Shown here one piece after another: positions 25,633-34,442 of a DNA stretch of 64,000 nt. Both the position numbers and the translations under genes were made by a program. Location: assembly GCF_000424585.1 (NCBI RefSeq), contig NZ_AUKE01000011.1, positions 62,001 through 126,000 on the forward strand, in the 5' to 3' direction. Origin of the DNA: Butyrivibrio sp. MC2013 (GTDB lineage Bacteria; Bacillota; Clostridia; Lachnospirales; Lachnospiraceae). The notes below the pieces were generated by a model that was given only the letters and a program-made list of their open reading frames with translations, made no database searches and was not told the DNA's origin. How positions within the stretch are numbered: position 1 is the first letter of the stretch; each line of letters starts with the position of its first letter.

Positions 25633-28600
25633 TTACTTTCCAAGCCTCAAAGTCTTTACTTCGAAAGCTCTGAAATCAAGTGCCACGCAGTTTTTGCCGT
25701 TTTCGGTCGATAGTTTAAGTTCCTTTGTCACATTTTCCAGCATATCACATTCAGATACCTTGCCGAATGTAAGACAGCTGCTAAGTACTGCCCTTCCTGC
25801 TGCCTTCTTGGAATCATAGAGTCTCAGGATCAGGTCACCGGATCCGTCTTCAGCCAGCTTAATGGTATCCAGGATGATATTCTCCTTGTCCAGTTCAAAG
25901 AATGAACCTTCGCTTCCTGTGCCCTCTGTGATCACAGGCTCATAGTTGAGATCCAGTCCTTCCCTGACAACAGGACTGCTGCCAAAATCGCCTTCGTATG
26001 CCACAAATGCATATGTGAAATGATTGATACCTCTGTCAGCTGTAGGATCGGGAGACTCAGGCGCTCTAAGCAGGGTCAGCGACAAGGTATTATCCAGCAT
26101 AGAGATACCGTACTTGCAATCATTAAGCACAGCCACACCATGGGAAGCATCAGACAGAGCTGTATATCTGTGGTTGCATACTTCAAATCTGTCCTTCTCA
26201 TGCTGAGTGGATCTCTTTGTAGGTCTCTCTACAAAGCCAAACTGCATCTCATTTTTGGCATTCTCAGCATATACATCAGCTGAGAAATCCACCTTGAGGA
26301 GCCTGTGGAGCTCATTCCAGTCTACAATTGTATCAAATTCCAGTCTGTCTGCCTCAGCAGTCAGAGATATGGTCTGATCCACTGTGGAATTGCCGATCTT
26401 AAAGCTGATCTTAAGGGCAGACCTCAAAGGACTTACAAGAAGCTCTTTGACAGCCACATCTCTTGCTCCTTCCATTTCCTGGTTCAGATAGTTCTCATCA
26501 ATATCCCATGCATCAAATACTCTGGGCACATCCTTATAGATACGGAAGCGGTTAAGAGTACCCTTTACAAATTCTCTGCCGGATGCCTTTAATACAAATG
26601 AGCTTACTTCGCCCTTATCTGAAATACGTGCTTCAAGCTTGCTGTTGCCTAAAACATAGGAGCCGTTTTCTTCTCTCAGATATACGCCGTTTTCTATAAC
26701 ACTCTCATCAGCAGGCAGGATACTAACCATGCCACAGGCAGGCAGATCCACAAGGGCATATCTGCCATCTTCAAGTTCAGCTGTCATCACCTTACTGCCA
26801 TCTGTATATGCTGCTCCCTTATAGCTATCAGGCAGCTTTATGAGAGACTTCCTTGCAAAGGACAGGCTGTTAAATACGCTGATACCCTCGCTGCCATCCG
26901 TCAGATCTGACAGGCCTTCTGCTCTCAGGGCGTTTGCCTTGTCAAAGAACTTCTCGAATTCTATGGCAGCATCCCTGTATATCTCGGCAATACCGGAACC
27001 CGGAAGGATATCGTGGAACTGATGGAAAAGTACTATCTTCCAGAGTTCTTCCATATCAGCCTGAGGATAAGCCTTAGCTCCTGTAAATGCAGCAATAGCA
27101 TTTACACTTTCTGCCATCTGCATCAGGATCTCGCTCTTCCTGTTAAAATACTTTTCTCTGGCCTGGCTGGTGTATGTACCTCTGTGGCAGGAGAAGTAGA
27201 GCTCTCCGCTATAGGTATTCACAGGACCGCCCTGGGCATCAAGGTCATCAAACATGGTCACAGGGTCTGTCATCCTGACTCTTACTGCACCCTCCAGATC
27301 CTCCTGGCGCTTACAGTACTCGATCATATCACGTACCGGTCCGCCGCCGCCGTCACCATAGCCGTAAGGTATCAGGAAAGAGTCCAGATCCTCGGTCTGC
27401 GCCCTGTTATTCCAGGTCCTCATAAGCTCTGAAGGAATGGTGTTATAGGTGTAGCTGGTAGGAAGGAAGGCCTGTATGGAAGTTCCGTCCACTCCTTCCC
27501 AGTTAAAATAATGGTAAGGGAATTGCTCACCGCCGTTATACGTCCAGTATATTTTCTGAGTCACAAGGTATTTTACCCCGCAGCTCTTCAATATCTGGGG
27601 CAGGGCGCCGGTATAACCGAAGGTGTCGGGGAGCCACAATACTACAGAATCCACTCCGAAGACTTTTTTGTAGTACGCCTTACCATACAGGAGCTGACGG
27701 ACAAGAGCTTCACCTGAAGCCATATTGGTATCAGGCTCAACCCACATTGCACCTTCAGCTATCCACTGGCCCTTTTTAACCTGGGCCACGATCCTGTCAT
27801 ACAGATCAGGGTAGTATTTCCTGCACATCTCATAAGATGCAGGAGTACTCTGGAGATATACATAGTCGGGATACTCTTCCATGAGACGAAGCTGTGCCGC
27901 AAAGGTCCTGGCAGTCTTTCTGTTGGTCTCATGTACGGGCCATAACCATGCCAGATCAATGTGAGAATTGCCCACACAATAAAAAGTCGGCATAGTCGAA
28001 CCATTGCTTGCTTTGAGAAGGGGCTCTAATATCTTCCTGCCCTCTTCATAGGAACGGTCTCTTCCCTCTCTGTCCTGCTCAAAATCTACCGCATAGGTAA
28101 ATTTCTCCAGTCCCCTGGCTACCTTGGCCGCTCTCAGAGACTTAGGATCCAGCACATCCCTGTAGAGATCAAGGAGGGTAGCAAAATCCATATATGCCTG
28201 ATAGCAGCTCTCATCAAAGAGGCCTATGGAGCACTTTCCAAGGGTCCTTCTCTGACCTTCTATAGCGGGATCTTCATAAGTTCCCGGGATAACAGGGCCT
28301 GTAGCACAGCCGTGAGTGATGGCATTTTCGGGATAATAATGACCTGCATATACTTCCAGTACTATCTCGTATTCATCACCGGCCTTGGCAGCGCGGCTAA
28401 GCGTGTTGTCCACATAGAAATGATGCGCTTCCCTTACCCAGTCTGCCCTGTAGGTTCCAAATTCACGTCCGTTCACAAAGATAGTGGATTCTCCGCCGGG
28501 ATGCAGGTTCATTACTACCCTCTTGCCATCAAGGCTCTCAGGTATGGTCACCTTGCCCCTCATCCACATATATTCATATTTCACGCCCCATGTGAAGCCT

Positions 28601-28758
28601 TCTTCAACAGCTGTATAATCAAGCTTCCTCGCCTCCTCATAGGATAGCTCTTCCATTGTCTTTGCTGCTTCAAACTTAATGGGAAGGACCTCTTCATAAA
28701 AGTCATCCTTAAGCTTGATCAGCCAGTGAGTCATTCTGTCTTTGAGCTCGTTATTCAT
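25633..28758 (-). CDS. GH38 alpha-mannosidase
   Basis: 1041 residues, cytoplasmic. GH38 landmarks are present: the zinc-site motif GNSHIDLAWLWPVHETNRK near residue 265, the catalytic nucleophile D378 in LWLPDTFGYTGALPQI, and FHDILPGSGIAEIYRDA around residue 590 with another zinc histidine. The C-terminal half is the usual set of beta-sandwich domains. GH38 enzymes trim alpha-mannosyl residues, in bacteria often from host or yeast glycans or from imported manno-oligosaccharides. First gene of the GH38-MFS-GH31 run; AAGGGAG lies close before the ATG. Length and motif order are normal for bacterial GH38. Confidence 0.95.
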   Translation of the reverse strand: MNNELKDRMTHWLIKLKDDFYEEVLPIKFEAAKTMEELSYEEARKLDYTAVEEGFTWGVKYEYMWMRGKVTIPESLDGKRVVMNLHPGGESTIFVNGREFGTYRADWVREAHHFYVDNTLSRAAKAGDEYEIVLEVYAGHYYPENAITHGCATGPVIPGTYEDPAIEGQRRTLGKCSIGLFDESCYQAYMDFATLLDLYRDVLDPKSLRAAKVARGLEKFTYAVDFEQDREGRDRSYEEGRKILEPLLKASNGSTMPTFYCVGNSHIDLAWLWPVHETNRKTARTFAAQLRLMEEYPDYVYLQSTPASYEMCRKYYPDLYDRIVAQVKKGQWIAEGAMWVEPDTNMASGEALVRQLLYGKAYYKKVFGVDSVVLWLPDTFGYTGALPQILKSCGVKYLVTQKIYWTYNGGEQFPYHYFNWEGVDGTSIQAFLPTSYTYNTIPSELMRTWNNRAQTEDLDSFLIPYGYGDGGGGPVRDMIEYCKRQEDLEGAVRVRMTDPVTMFDDLDAQGGPVNTYSGELYFSCHRGTYTSQAREKYFNRKSEILMQMAESVNAIAAFTGAKAYPQADMEELWKIVLFHQFHDILPGSGIAEIYRDAAIEFEKFFDKANALRAEGLSDLTDGSEGISVFNSLSFARKSLIKLPDSYKGAAYTDGSKVMTAELEDGRYALVDLPACGMVSILPADESVIENGVYLREENGSYVLGNSKLEARISDKGEVSSFVLKASGREFVKGTLNRFRIYKDVPRVFDAWDIDENYLNQEMEGARDVAVKELLVSPLRSALKISFKIGNSTVDQTISLTAEADRLEFDTIVDWNELHRLLKVDFSADVYAENAKNEMQFGFVERPTKRSTQHEKDRFEVCNHRYTALSDASHGVAVLNDCKYGISMLDNTLSLTLLRAPESPDPTADRGINHFTYAFVAYEGDFGSSPVVREGLDLNYEPVITEGTGSEGSFFELDKENIILDTIKLAEDGSGDLILRLYDSKKAAGRAVLSSCLTFGKVSECDMLENVTKELKLSTENGKNCVALDFRAFEVKTLRLGK

Positions 28759-28797
28759 CTCTCCCTTTCTACGCCGCTAGTACGTAAGATTACTGCG

Positions 28798-28880
28798 AAA
28801 AAAGAGCCCTTGTTTACTCCCTATAAGGAGGGATCACGAACACTATTATCCGGATAAAGATGTTCTTATAAACAAGGGCT
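28798..28880 (-). terminator. Intrinsic terminator with a long loop after the GH13 gene
   Basis: On the minus strand AGCCCTTGTTTA (28869-28880) pairs perfectly with TAAACAAGGGCT (28805-28816) and is followed by CTTTTTTC. The loop is 52 bases and has minor internal pairings. It ends the Opp-GH13 operon 12 bases after the GH13 stop, separating it from GH38. Confidence 0.8.
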
Positions 28881-28891
28881 CCGATCTAGGA

Positions 28892-30490
28892 TCAAGCAAA
28901 TACTATAAAGGACTGAGGACCAGCTTTGACGGAGCTTCCTTCAGCCTGACCATTACCGATCTGCCATACTACCTTACGGCCTGAGGCATCTACGGGAACG
29001 GTCTCTTCCTGTCCGGAAGGATTAATCACAATAATAAACCCTCCTCTCTTATAAGCAAAAGGTCTCTGGCCTTCCTTGGCATAGAGGCTCTCAAAGCTGC
29101 CATCAGACTGAAGGTCTTCATTATCAGCTCTGAGCTTTAATACAGACCTGACTGTATTAAGGAGCGAAGAGGGATCCTTTTCCTCTTCTTCAACTGTAGG
29201 AGCATCATCTCTCCAGTCAACAGGCAGATAGATATCAGAGGGGCTGGCATCTGAGAAGCCCAGATTCTTGCCCTTCTTCCACTGCATGGGTGTTCTGGAG
29301 CCTGTCCTGCCATAGCCGCCTTCCTTGGTAGGAAGGTTGAGATATCTCATACCTATCTCATCACCATAGTACATAAAAGGCACACCGGGCATGGTGAAGA
29401 GGAAGCTGTAATAGAGGCTCAGTTCTCTTGGAGTCATATTAAACCTGGGCCTTGTAGTATCATGGTTGCAGGTAAGAAGAGAAATATAACCCTTGCCCTT
29501 TGTCTTATCATACATTTCCTGATAATCCTTCAGGAAAGCTGTGATATCAGCTCCGTCATCCTTTCTGAAATAGGAATGATCTGTAAGACAGGGATCTTCA
29601 CCGGTCTGTCCGGTAAAGAACTTGTCCATATCCTTATTGTCTTCAGGATGATTGTAATAGTCTCTTGCCAGCTTGCTATAGCCATGGCCGGGATGATTAA
29701 GGACAAAGTCCATATGATATCCGGCTCTGATAGCTCTTGGCGGATCTGACCACTCAGCAACCATACGTGCCTCAGGATAATCCTCATCCAACATCTTGCG
29801 GATATCCTGCCAGATCTTGCTGGTACCGGTCTTTTCCTCATCATCATTCTTAACAAGGGATGCAGCCATATCTACGCGGAAGCCGTCGCAGCCGTGGTCC
29901 AGCCAGAAACGCATTACATCCTTCATAGCTTCCCTGGTAGCAATAGCATTCGGAGAATCTATGCCGTCCTGCCAGTCTTCCTTGGGATTTAGCCATCCGT
30001 AGTTAAGAGCAGGCTGACACTTGAAGAAATTAAGGAAATATACTCCGTTTCTCTCTGATTCGCCGCCGATGTAGGGGTAATCATGGGAACCCCAGAATGC
30101 ATGAGTAGACCAGATATATCTGCCGGAAAACTCATTGGGATCCTGTTTCTGGCTCTTAAGGAACCACTCATGCTCTTCAGAAGTATGACCGGGTACCAGA
30201 TCCAGGAGAATGTGCATATCTCTTTTGTGTGCTTCGCCAAAGAGTCTGTAGAGATCCTCATTTGTACCGTATCTTGATGCAACCTTCTTGTAATCTCTTA
30301 CATCATATCCAGCATCTTTCATGGGAGAATCATAGCAGGGGTTGATCCAGATGGCGTTGCAGCCCAGGCCCTTTATATAATCAAGCTTGGCAGTAATACC
30401 ATTGATATCACCTATACCATCCTCATTAGTGTCATAGAAAGACTGGGGATATATCTCATAAAATACAGCGTTTTTTAACCAATCGCCCAT
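28892..30490 (-). CDS. GH13 alpha-glucosidase (oligo-1,6-glucosidase/trehalose-6-P hydrolase group)
   Basis: 532 residues, cytoplasmic. The barrel begins WLKNAVFYEIYPQSFYDTNEDGIGDINGI, typical of the GH13 oligo-1,6-glucosidase subfamilies. Catalytic residues: nucleophile D207 in GCDGFRVDMAASL, acid E246 in MVAEWSDPP, and the stabilising Asp in LTCNHDTTR. It releases glucose from the non-reducing end of short alpha-glucosides. Its ATG overlaps the stop codon of the upstream ATPase by one base (TAATG), so translation is coupled to the importer. This is good evidence that the transporter carries an alpha-glucoside. Confidence 0.92.
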   Translation of the reverse strand: MGDWLKNAVFYEIYPQSFYDTNEDGIGDINGITAKLDYIKGLGCNAIWINPCYDSPMKDAGYDVRDYKKVASRYGTNEDLYRLFGEAHKRDMHILLDLVPGHTSEEHEWFLKSQKQDPNEFSGRYIWSTHAFWGSHDYPYIGGESERNGVYFLNFFKCQPALNYGWLNPKEDWQDGIDSPNAIATREAMKDVMRFWLDHGCDGFRVDMAASLVKNDDEEKTGTSKIWQDIRKMLDEDYPEARMVAEWSDPPRAIRAGYHMDFVLNHPGHGYSKLARDYYNHPEDNKDMDKFFTGQTGEDPCLTDHSYFRKDDGADITAFLKDYQEMYDKTKGKGYISLLTCNHDTTRPRFNMTPRELSLYYSFLFTMPGVPFMYYGDEIGMRYLNLPTKEGGYGRTGSRTPMQWKKGKNLGFSDASPSDIYLPVDWRDDAPTVEEEEKDPSSLLNTVRSVLKLRADNEDLQSDGSFESLYAKEGQRPFAYKRGGFIIVINPSGQEETVPVDASGRKVVWQIGNGQAEGSSVKAGPQSFIVFA

Positions 30491-31494
30491 TAAACACTCT
30501 CCTTTTCCGGAACCTTCTTAGTTGTGATCAGATCATGGAAGCACCATACTTTTCTCTCACCGTTTAGATCGATGCACTGAGGTCTTCCCTTGATACAAGT
30601 ATCTGTTGCATAAGGACAACGAGGTGCAAATTTGCAATAGTCTATGGCAAACTCTCTATCCTCGAAGTCAGGCATTACGATGGCATCCTGCTCTTTCCAC
30701 TTGTCTCCCACCTTGGGAACAGCATCCATAAGGAGCTGTGTGTAAGGATGAGCGGGATCGTCCATGATGGACTTGGCAGGACCATATTCGATCAGTGTGC
30801 CTCTGTAAAGTGTTGCAATATAGTCTGATACATAGTAAGCAGTAGACAGGTCGTGGGTAATATAGATAAAAGAAATACCAAACTTGTCTCTCAGATCTTT
30901 AAAGAGGTTTACTATGTTCATCTTCATGGAAGCGTCGATAGCTGCAACAGGCTCATCGGCTATGATCAGCTTGGGCCTTGTGATAAGCGCTCTTGCAATG
31001 GATATTCTCTGAAGCTCACCACCGGAGAACTGTGCAGAGTACTTACCCTTTACTACTTCCAGTGACATACCTACGCTCTTTAAGGCTTCATCAGCCTTTG
31101 CCTCAGCTTCTGCCTGGTTCTTGGCACCTGCCAGGGACTTGGCTGTGGAATAAAGGTATGTATCAACAGCTTTTCTTGCTGAAAATGACTCATAGGGGTT
31201 CTGGAATATAGGCTGAACCTCTTTCATGAAGGTCATCTTATCAAAGCCCTTCTTGTCAGCATAATCCTTGCCGTCAAGGATTATATGTCCTCCGTCAGGA
31301 TTGTGGATCCTCAGGATCATCTTACACAGAGTGGACTTACCACAGCCGGACTCACCTACTATAGAGAGGATGACAGGCTTGTCTGCCTGAATAGACAGAG
31401 ATACCTGATCAACCGCAGTCATTTTCTTACCACGGAGCATGCCGCCAATACGGAAATTCTTTACTACTCCGTCAATCTTTAATAATTCGCCCAT
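30490..31494 (-). CDS. Opp/Dpp-type ABC transporter ATPase (OppF-like)
   Basis: 334 residues. Walker A is GESGCGKST, the signature is FSGGELQRISIARAL, Walker B is PKLIIADEPVAAID, and the switch histidine is in YITHDLSTAYY. The C-terminal oligopeptide-transporter extension with CKFAPRCPYATDTC is present. Together with the OppD-like ATPase it powers the importer. This transporter class includes both peptide and oligosaccharide systems; the linked GH13 and GH38 genes favour sugars. Start codon is 3 bases after the upstream stop. Confidence 0.95.
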   Translation of the reverse strand: MGELLKIDGVVKNFRIGGMLRGKKMTAVDQVSLSIQADKPVILSIVGESGCGKSTLCKMILRIHNPDGGHIILDGKDYADKKGFDKMTFMKEVQPIFQNPYESFSARKAVDTYLYSTAKSLAGAKNQAEAEAKADEALKSVGMSLEVVKGKYSAQFSGGELQRISIARALITRPKLIIADEPVAAIDASMKMNIVNLFKDLRDKFGISFIYITHDLSTAYYVSDYIATLYRGTLIEYGPAKSIMDDPAHPYTQLLMDAVPKVGDKWKEQDAIVMPDFEDREFAIDYCKFAPRCPYATDTCIKGRPQCIDLNGERKVWCFHDLITTKKVPEKESV

Positions 31495-31497
31495 TAT

Positions 31498-32466
31498 TTA
31501 CACCTCCTTTTTCAGCAGATGGCAGGCTGCAAAACGTCCGGGCTTTATCTCCTCGAACTTCGGTACTTCCTGCTTGCATCTGTCTGTTGCATGAGGACAT
31601 CTGGGAGCGAAACGGCAGCCCTTAGGTGGATTCTTAAGTGCCGGCGGACGACCGGGGATACCTACTCTTGCAGATTTATCACCCACTCTGGGAAGAGCTC
31701 CTACCAGCATCTGGGTATAAGGATGTATAGGATCACCGAATATATCCTCAGTATTTCCAAGCTCAGCCACGCTTCCGGAATACATGATAGCCATACGGTT
31801 GGTGATCTGATAATGAACACCCATATCATGAGATACTATGACCATTGTATTCTTGAGCTTCTTTTGAAGATCCATGAGCATCATGAGGATACCCTTCTGA
31901 ACTACAACGTCCAGAGCTGTGGTAGGCTCATCTGCAAGGACTACATTAGGAGACATGAAGGTAGCAAGTGCTATAATGGCACGCTGTCTCATACCACCGG
32001 AGAGCTGGAAGGGATAGGATTCCAGAATGTCTCTTGAGAGATTGAGCTGTTCCAGATAATCTGCTACTCTTTCAAGAGTCTCTTTTTCCGTCTCCTTCTT
32101 TCTGTCTTCTACCGGAATAGAATCAAGGAACTGGCTCTTAAGTCTGGATATGGGATCCAGAACTGACTGAGCTGCCTGAGGTACATAGGACATATTGTTC
32201 CACCAGGACTTCTTGATATTGCCGGTGTGATACTCAAAGTTCTTGCCATCCTTGACACCGGAGAGGACTACTTCGCCGTGATCCACCTTAAGAGGATACT
32301 CAATAAGGTCATAAAGAGTCCTAAGAAGTGTAGTCTTGCCGCATCCGGATTCACCGGCTATACCGAATATTTCATTATCATTGATAGTAAAGTTCAGATC
32401 ATTAAGTACATGTACATCCCCGTCGATCGTTTCATAAGATGTCGAGAGATTATCTACTTTTATCAT
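31498..32466 (-). CDS. Opp/Dpp-type ABC transporter ATPase (OppD-like)
   Basis: 322 residues. Walker A GESGCGKTT, signature LSGGMRQRAIIALA, Walker B PNVVLADEPTTALD and H-loop VIVSHDMGVHY are intact. The C-terminus has the family extension GCRFAPRCPHATDRCKQ. First ATPase gene, 5 bases after the OppC-like permease. It forms a heterodimer with the next gene product on the cytoplasmic face of the importer. Confidence 0.95.
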   Translation of the reverse strand: MIKVDNLSTSYETIDGDVHVLNDLNFTINDNEIFGIAGESGCGKTTLLRTLYDLIEYPLKVDHGEVVLSGVKDGKNFEYHTGNIKKSWWNNMSYVPQAAQSVLDPISRLKSQFLDSIPVEDRKKETEKETLERVADYLEQLNLSRDILESYPFQLSGGMRQRAIIALATFMSPNVVLADEPTTALDVVVQKGILMMLMDLQKKLKNTMVIVSHDMGVHYQITNRMAIMYSGSVAELGNTEDIFGDPIHPYTQMLVGALPRVGDKSARVGIPGRPPALKNPPKGCRFAPRCPHATDRCKQEVPKFEEIKPGRFAACHLLKKEV

Positions 32467-32470
32467 ATGC

Positions 32471-33307
32471 TCACCTTCCTCTCTTCATCTGCAGATAGTC
32501 GTTGTAGCCTGTGATCAAAAGGAACAGGCCCACGAACAGGATAACGGTTGCAACTACAGGAGAACCGATCCAGAGCCACTGGCGGTTGAATATTGCATTC
32601 CTGTCTCTTGCCCACTGGATCATATTACCAAGGGATACCAGATCGGCAGGGGACAGACCCAGAACTGCCAGTGAAGACTCAGATGCGATAGCATTGAGTA
32701 CTGCGTTCATAAAGTTGGACAGTGACCATGTCAGAGCATAAGGCAGGATCTCAAACACGATGATCTCTACGGTATTCTCACCGGAGAACTTAGCCACGTG
32801 TACGAAATCTCTTTCTCTCATAGTCAGTGACATAGATCTGATCTGACGGCTGGGCCATGCCCATGCAAACATTGCAAGAACAAGAGCCAGCAGTATAACT
32901 GTAGAAGTGCCCTTCATCAGGGATGTCATGAGAATCAGGATAGGGAGTGAAGGGATAACGATAAAGGTATCGGTTATTACCATCAGTACTCTGTCCAGGA
33001 TTCCTCCTGCAAAACCTGCAAGAAGACCTACAAATACGCCCACAACAGTACCTATAGCTGCAACTATAAGACCGATGGACAGCGAGTTGTGGATACCTTC
33101 TACCAGCATCCACAGTACATCCTGACCCATACTGGTAGTACCAAGAGGATGCTCAATGGAAGCTCCCAGCTTATTTGCATAAGTATTATAGGTAAAAGGA
33201 TCTGCATGCGGTATGAAATAGATAACAAAACCAATGAACAGGAATATAAGAGTAATTATGAGACCAATCCTGAACCTGGCATTAGAGTTTTTCCAGATTT
33301 TCTTCAT
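32471..33307 (-). CDS. Opp/Dpp-type ABC transporter permease (OppC-like)
   Basis: 278 residues with about six membrane helices. HPLGTTSMGQDVLWMLVEGIHNSL is the conserved OppC-type segment (HPLGTDxxGRD). The EAA-like loop reads MRERDFVHVAKFSGENTVEIIVFEILP. It pairs with the OppB-like permease, whose gene ends 12 bases upstream, to form the channel. The short N-terminal soluble part before the first helix is normal for OppC. Confidence 0.94.
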   Translation of the reverse strand: MKKIWKNSNARFRIGLIITLIFLFIGFVIYFIPHADPFTYNTYANKLGASIEHPLGTTSMGQDVLWMLVEGIHNSLSIGLIVAAIGTVVGVFVGLLAGFAGGILDRVLMVITDTFIVIPSLPILILMTSLMKGTSTVILLALVLAMFAWAWPSRQIRSMSLTMRERDFVHVAKFSGENTVEIIVFEILPYALTWSLSNFMNAVLNAIASESSLAVLGLSPADLVSLGNMIQWARDRNAIFNRQWLWIGSPVVATVILFVGLFLLITGYNDYLQMKRGR

Positions 33308-33319
33308 AATCCCCCTCCA

Positions 33320-34318
33320 TTAGCTGTATCTGATTCTGGGATCGATAAACGGATAGATTACGTCTACGATCAGAGTCAGAGTTGCGATAGCAACGATTGA
33401 TATAGTAATACATCCAAGGATCATATTATAATCCGACTGGAGAATAGCTTTCTGAATCAAAGTACCTACGCCGGGATAACCAAAGATGATCTCAGTCATG
33501 ATGGAACCTGAGAAAACACCACCTATGGAAAGAGCCAGTGCGGTAACCTGTGTCAAGATGGAGTTACGCAGAACATATGTACCACCGATCCTGCCTTCTG
33601 AAAGTCCACGCCATCTTGCATACTGTACGAAATCCTCTTCTGCCGTGGATGCAGACAGTGATTTCATGGAAATGATCCACCAACCGGTTCCAATAAGGAG
33701 CATTGAGATACCGGGCAGGATGGAAGCCTTTATCAGAGACTGAATAAAGACTGCAGTTCCGTTAAAGGAATTGATCGTAGTAGTCAAAGGGAACCATCCC
33801 AAAAGGAATGCAAAGACTATCTGAAGGATAAGTGCCACTATAAAGTAGGGTATAGGATAGATAAAGATTGCAATAGCTTCAAGGATCTTGGAGGATTTGG
33901 CCTTGGACCTGAATCCGGCAAGCAGACCTATGAAGTTACCTATCAGCCAGGCCAGTATTGTAGATATGCCTGACAGACCTACTGTATAAGGAAGATATGT
34001 GGATATGATCTCACCCGCAGGTGAAGGATAGTTCATCAATGAAGGGCCAAAATCGAAATGGAAAAGACCTCTCCACAAAAATGTTCCATATTGCTCAAGA
34101 AGTGAACCATCAAGACCAAACTGGATCTTGAGCTGTTGTCTCATGGCCTCTTTGGCCACGGGATCCATGGATCCTGAACGGGCTTCTATCTGTCCAAGCA
34201 TGTTTTCAATAGGATCTGACGGGAACATACGAGGAATAAAGAATATGATCGTAACACCGATCCAGATAGTAACAGCCCATGTTAGAATTCGCTTTAAGAT
34301 ATATGTAGAAAACTTCAT
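33320..34318 (-). CDS. Opp/Dpp-type ABC transporter permease (OppB-like)
   Basis: 332 residues from the ATG at 34318 (MKFSTYILKRILTWAV), which gives the normal OppB N-terminus; the ATG at 34387 would add an atypical basic extension that runs through the intergenic hairpin. Six helices, with the conserved EDFVQYARWRGLSEGRIGGTYVLRN-type loop and IMTEIIFGYPGVGTLIQKAI near the C-terminus. First permease after the binding protein, separated from it by a strong hairpin. Confidence 0.94.
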   Translation of the reverse strand: MKFSTYILKRILTWAVTIWIGVTIIFFIPRMFPSDPIENMLGQIEARSGSMDPVAKEAMRQQLKIQFGLDGSLLEQYGTFLWRGLFHFDFGPSLMNYPSPAGEIISTYLPYTVGLSGISTILAWLIGNFIGLLAGFRSKAKSSKILEAIAIFIYPIPYFIVALILQIVFAFLLGWFPLTTTINSFNGTAVFIQSLIKASILPGISMLLIGTGWWIISMKSLSASTAEEDFVQYARWRGLSEGRIGGTYVLRNSILTQVTALALSIGGVFSGSIMTEIIFGYPGVGTLIQKAILQSDYNMILGCITISIVAIATLTLIVDVIYPFIDPRIRYS

Positions 34319-34360
34319 GCGCCCTGCCTTTCTGTTCTTTGATCTAGCGAACCAAACAAA

Positions 34361-34392
34361 GCGGGATGCCCGGGAGAGCCCGGACATCCCGC
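34361..34392 (-). promoter_or_regulatory. Strong hairpin between binding-protein and permease genes
   Basis: GCGGGATGCCCGGG pairs with CCCGGACATCCCGC (one G-T type mismatch), loop AGAG. It lies 51 bases after the binding-protein stop and has no U tract. It likely stabilises the 3' end of the lipoprotein mRNA so that this protein exceeds the permeases. Confidence 0.75.
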
Positions 34393-34442
34393 AGCTTAGC
34401 CTGTACTATTAAATCTAGTATCTACCAAACTACTCTCAAGTA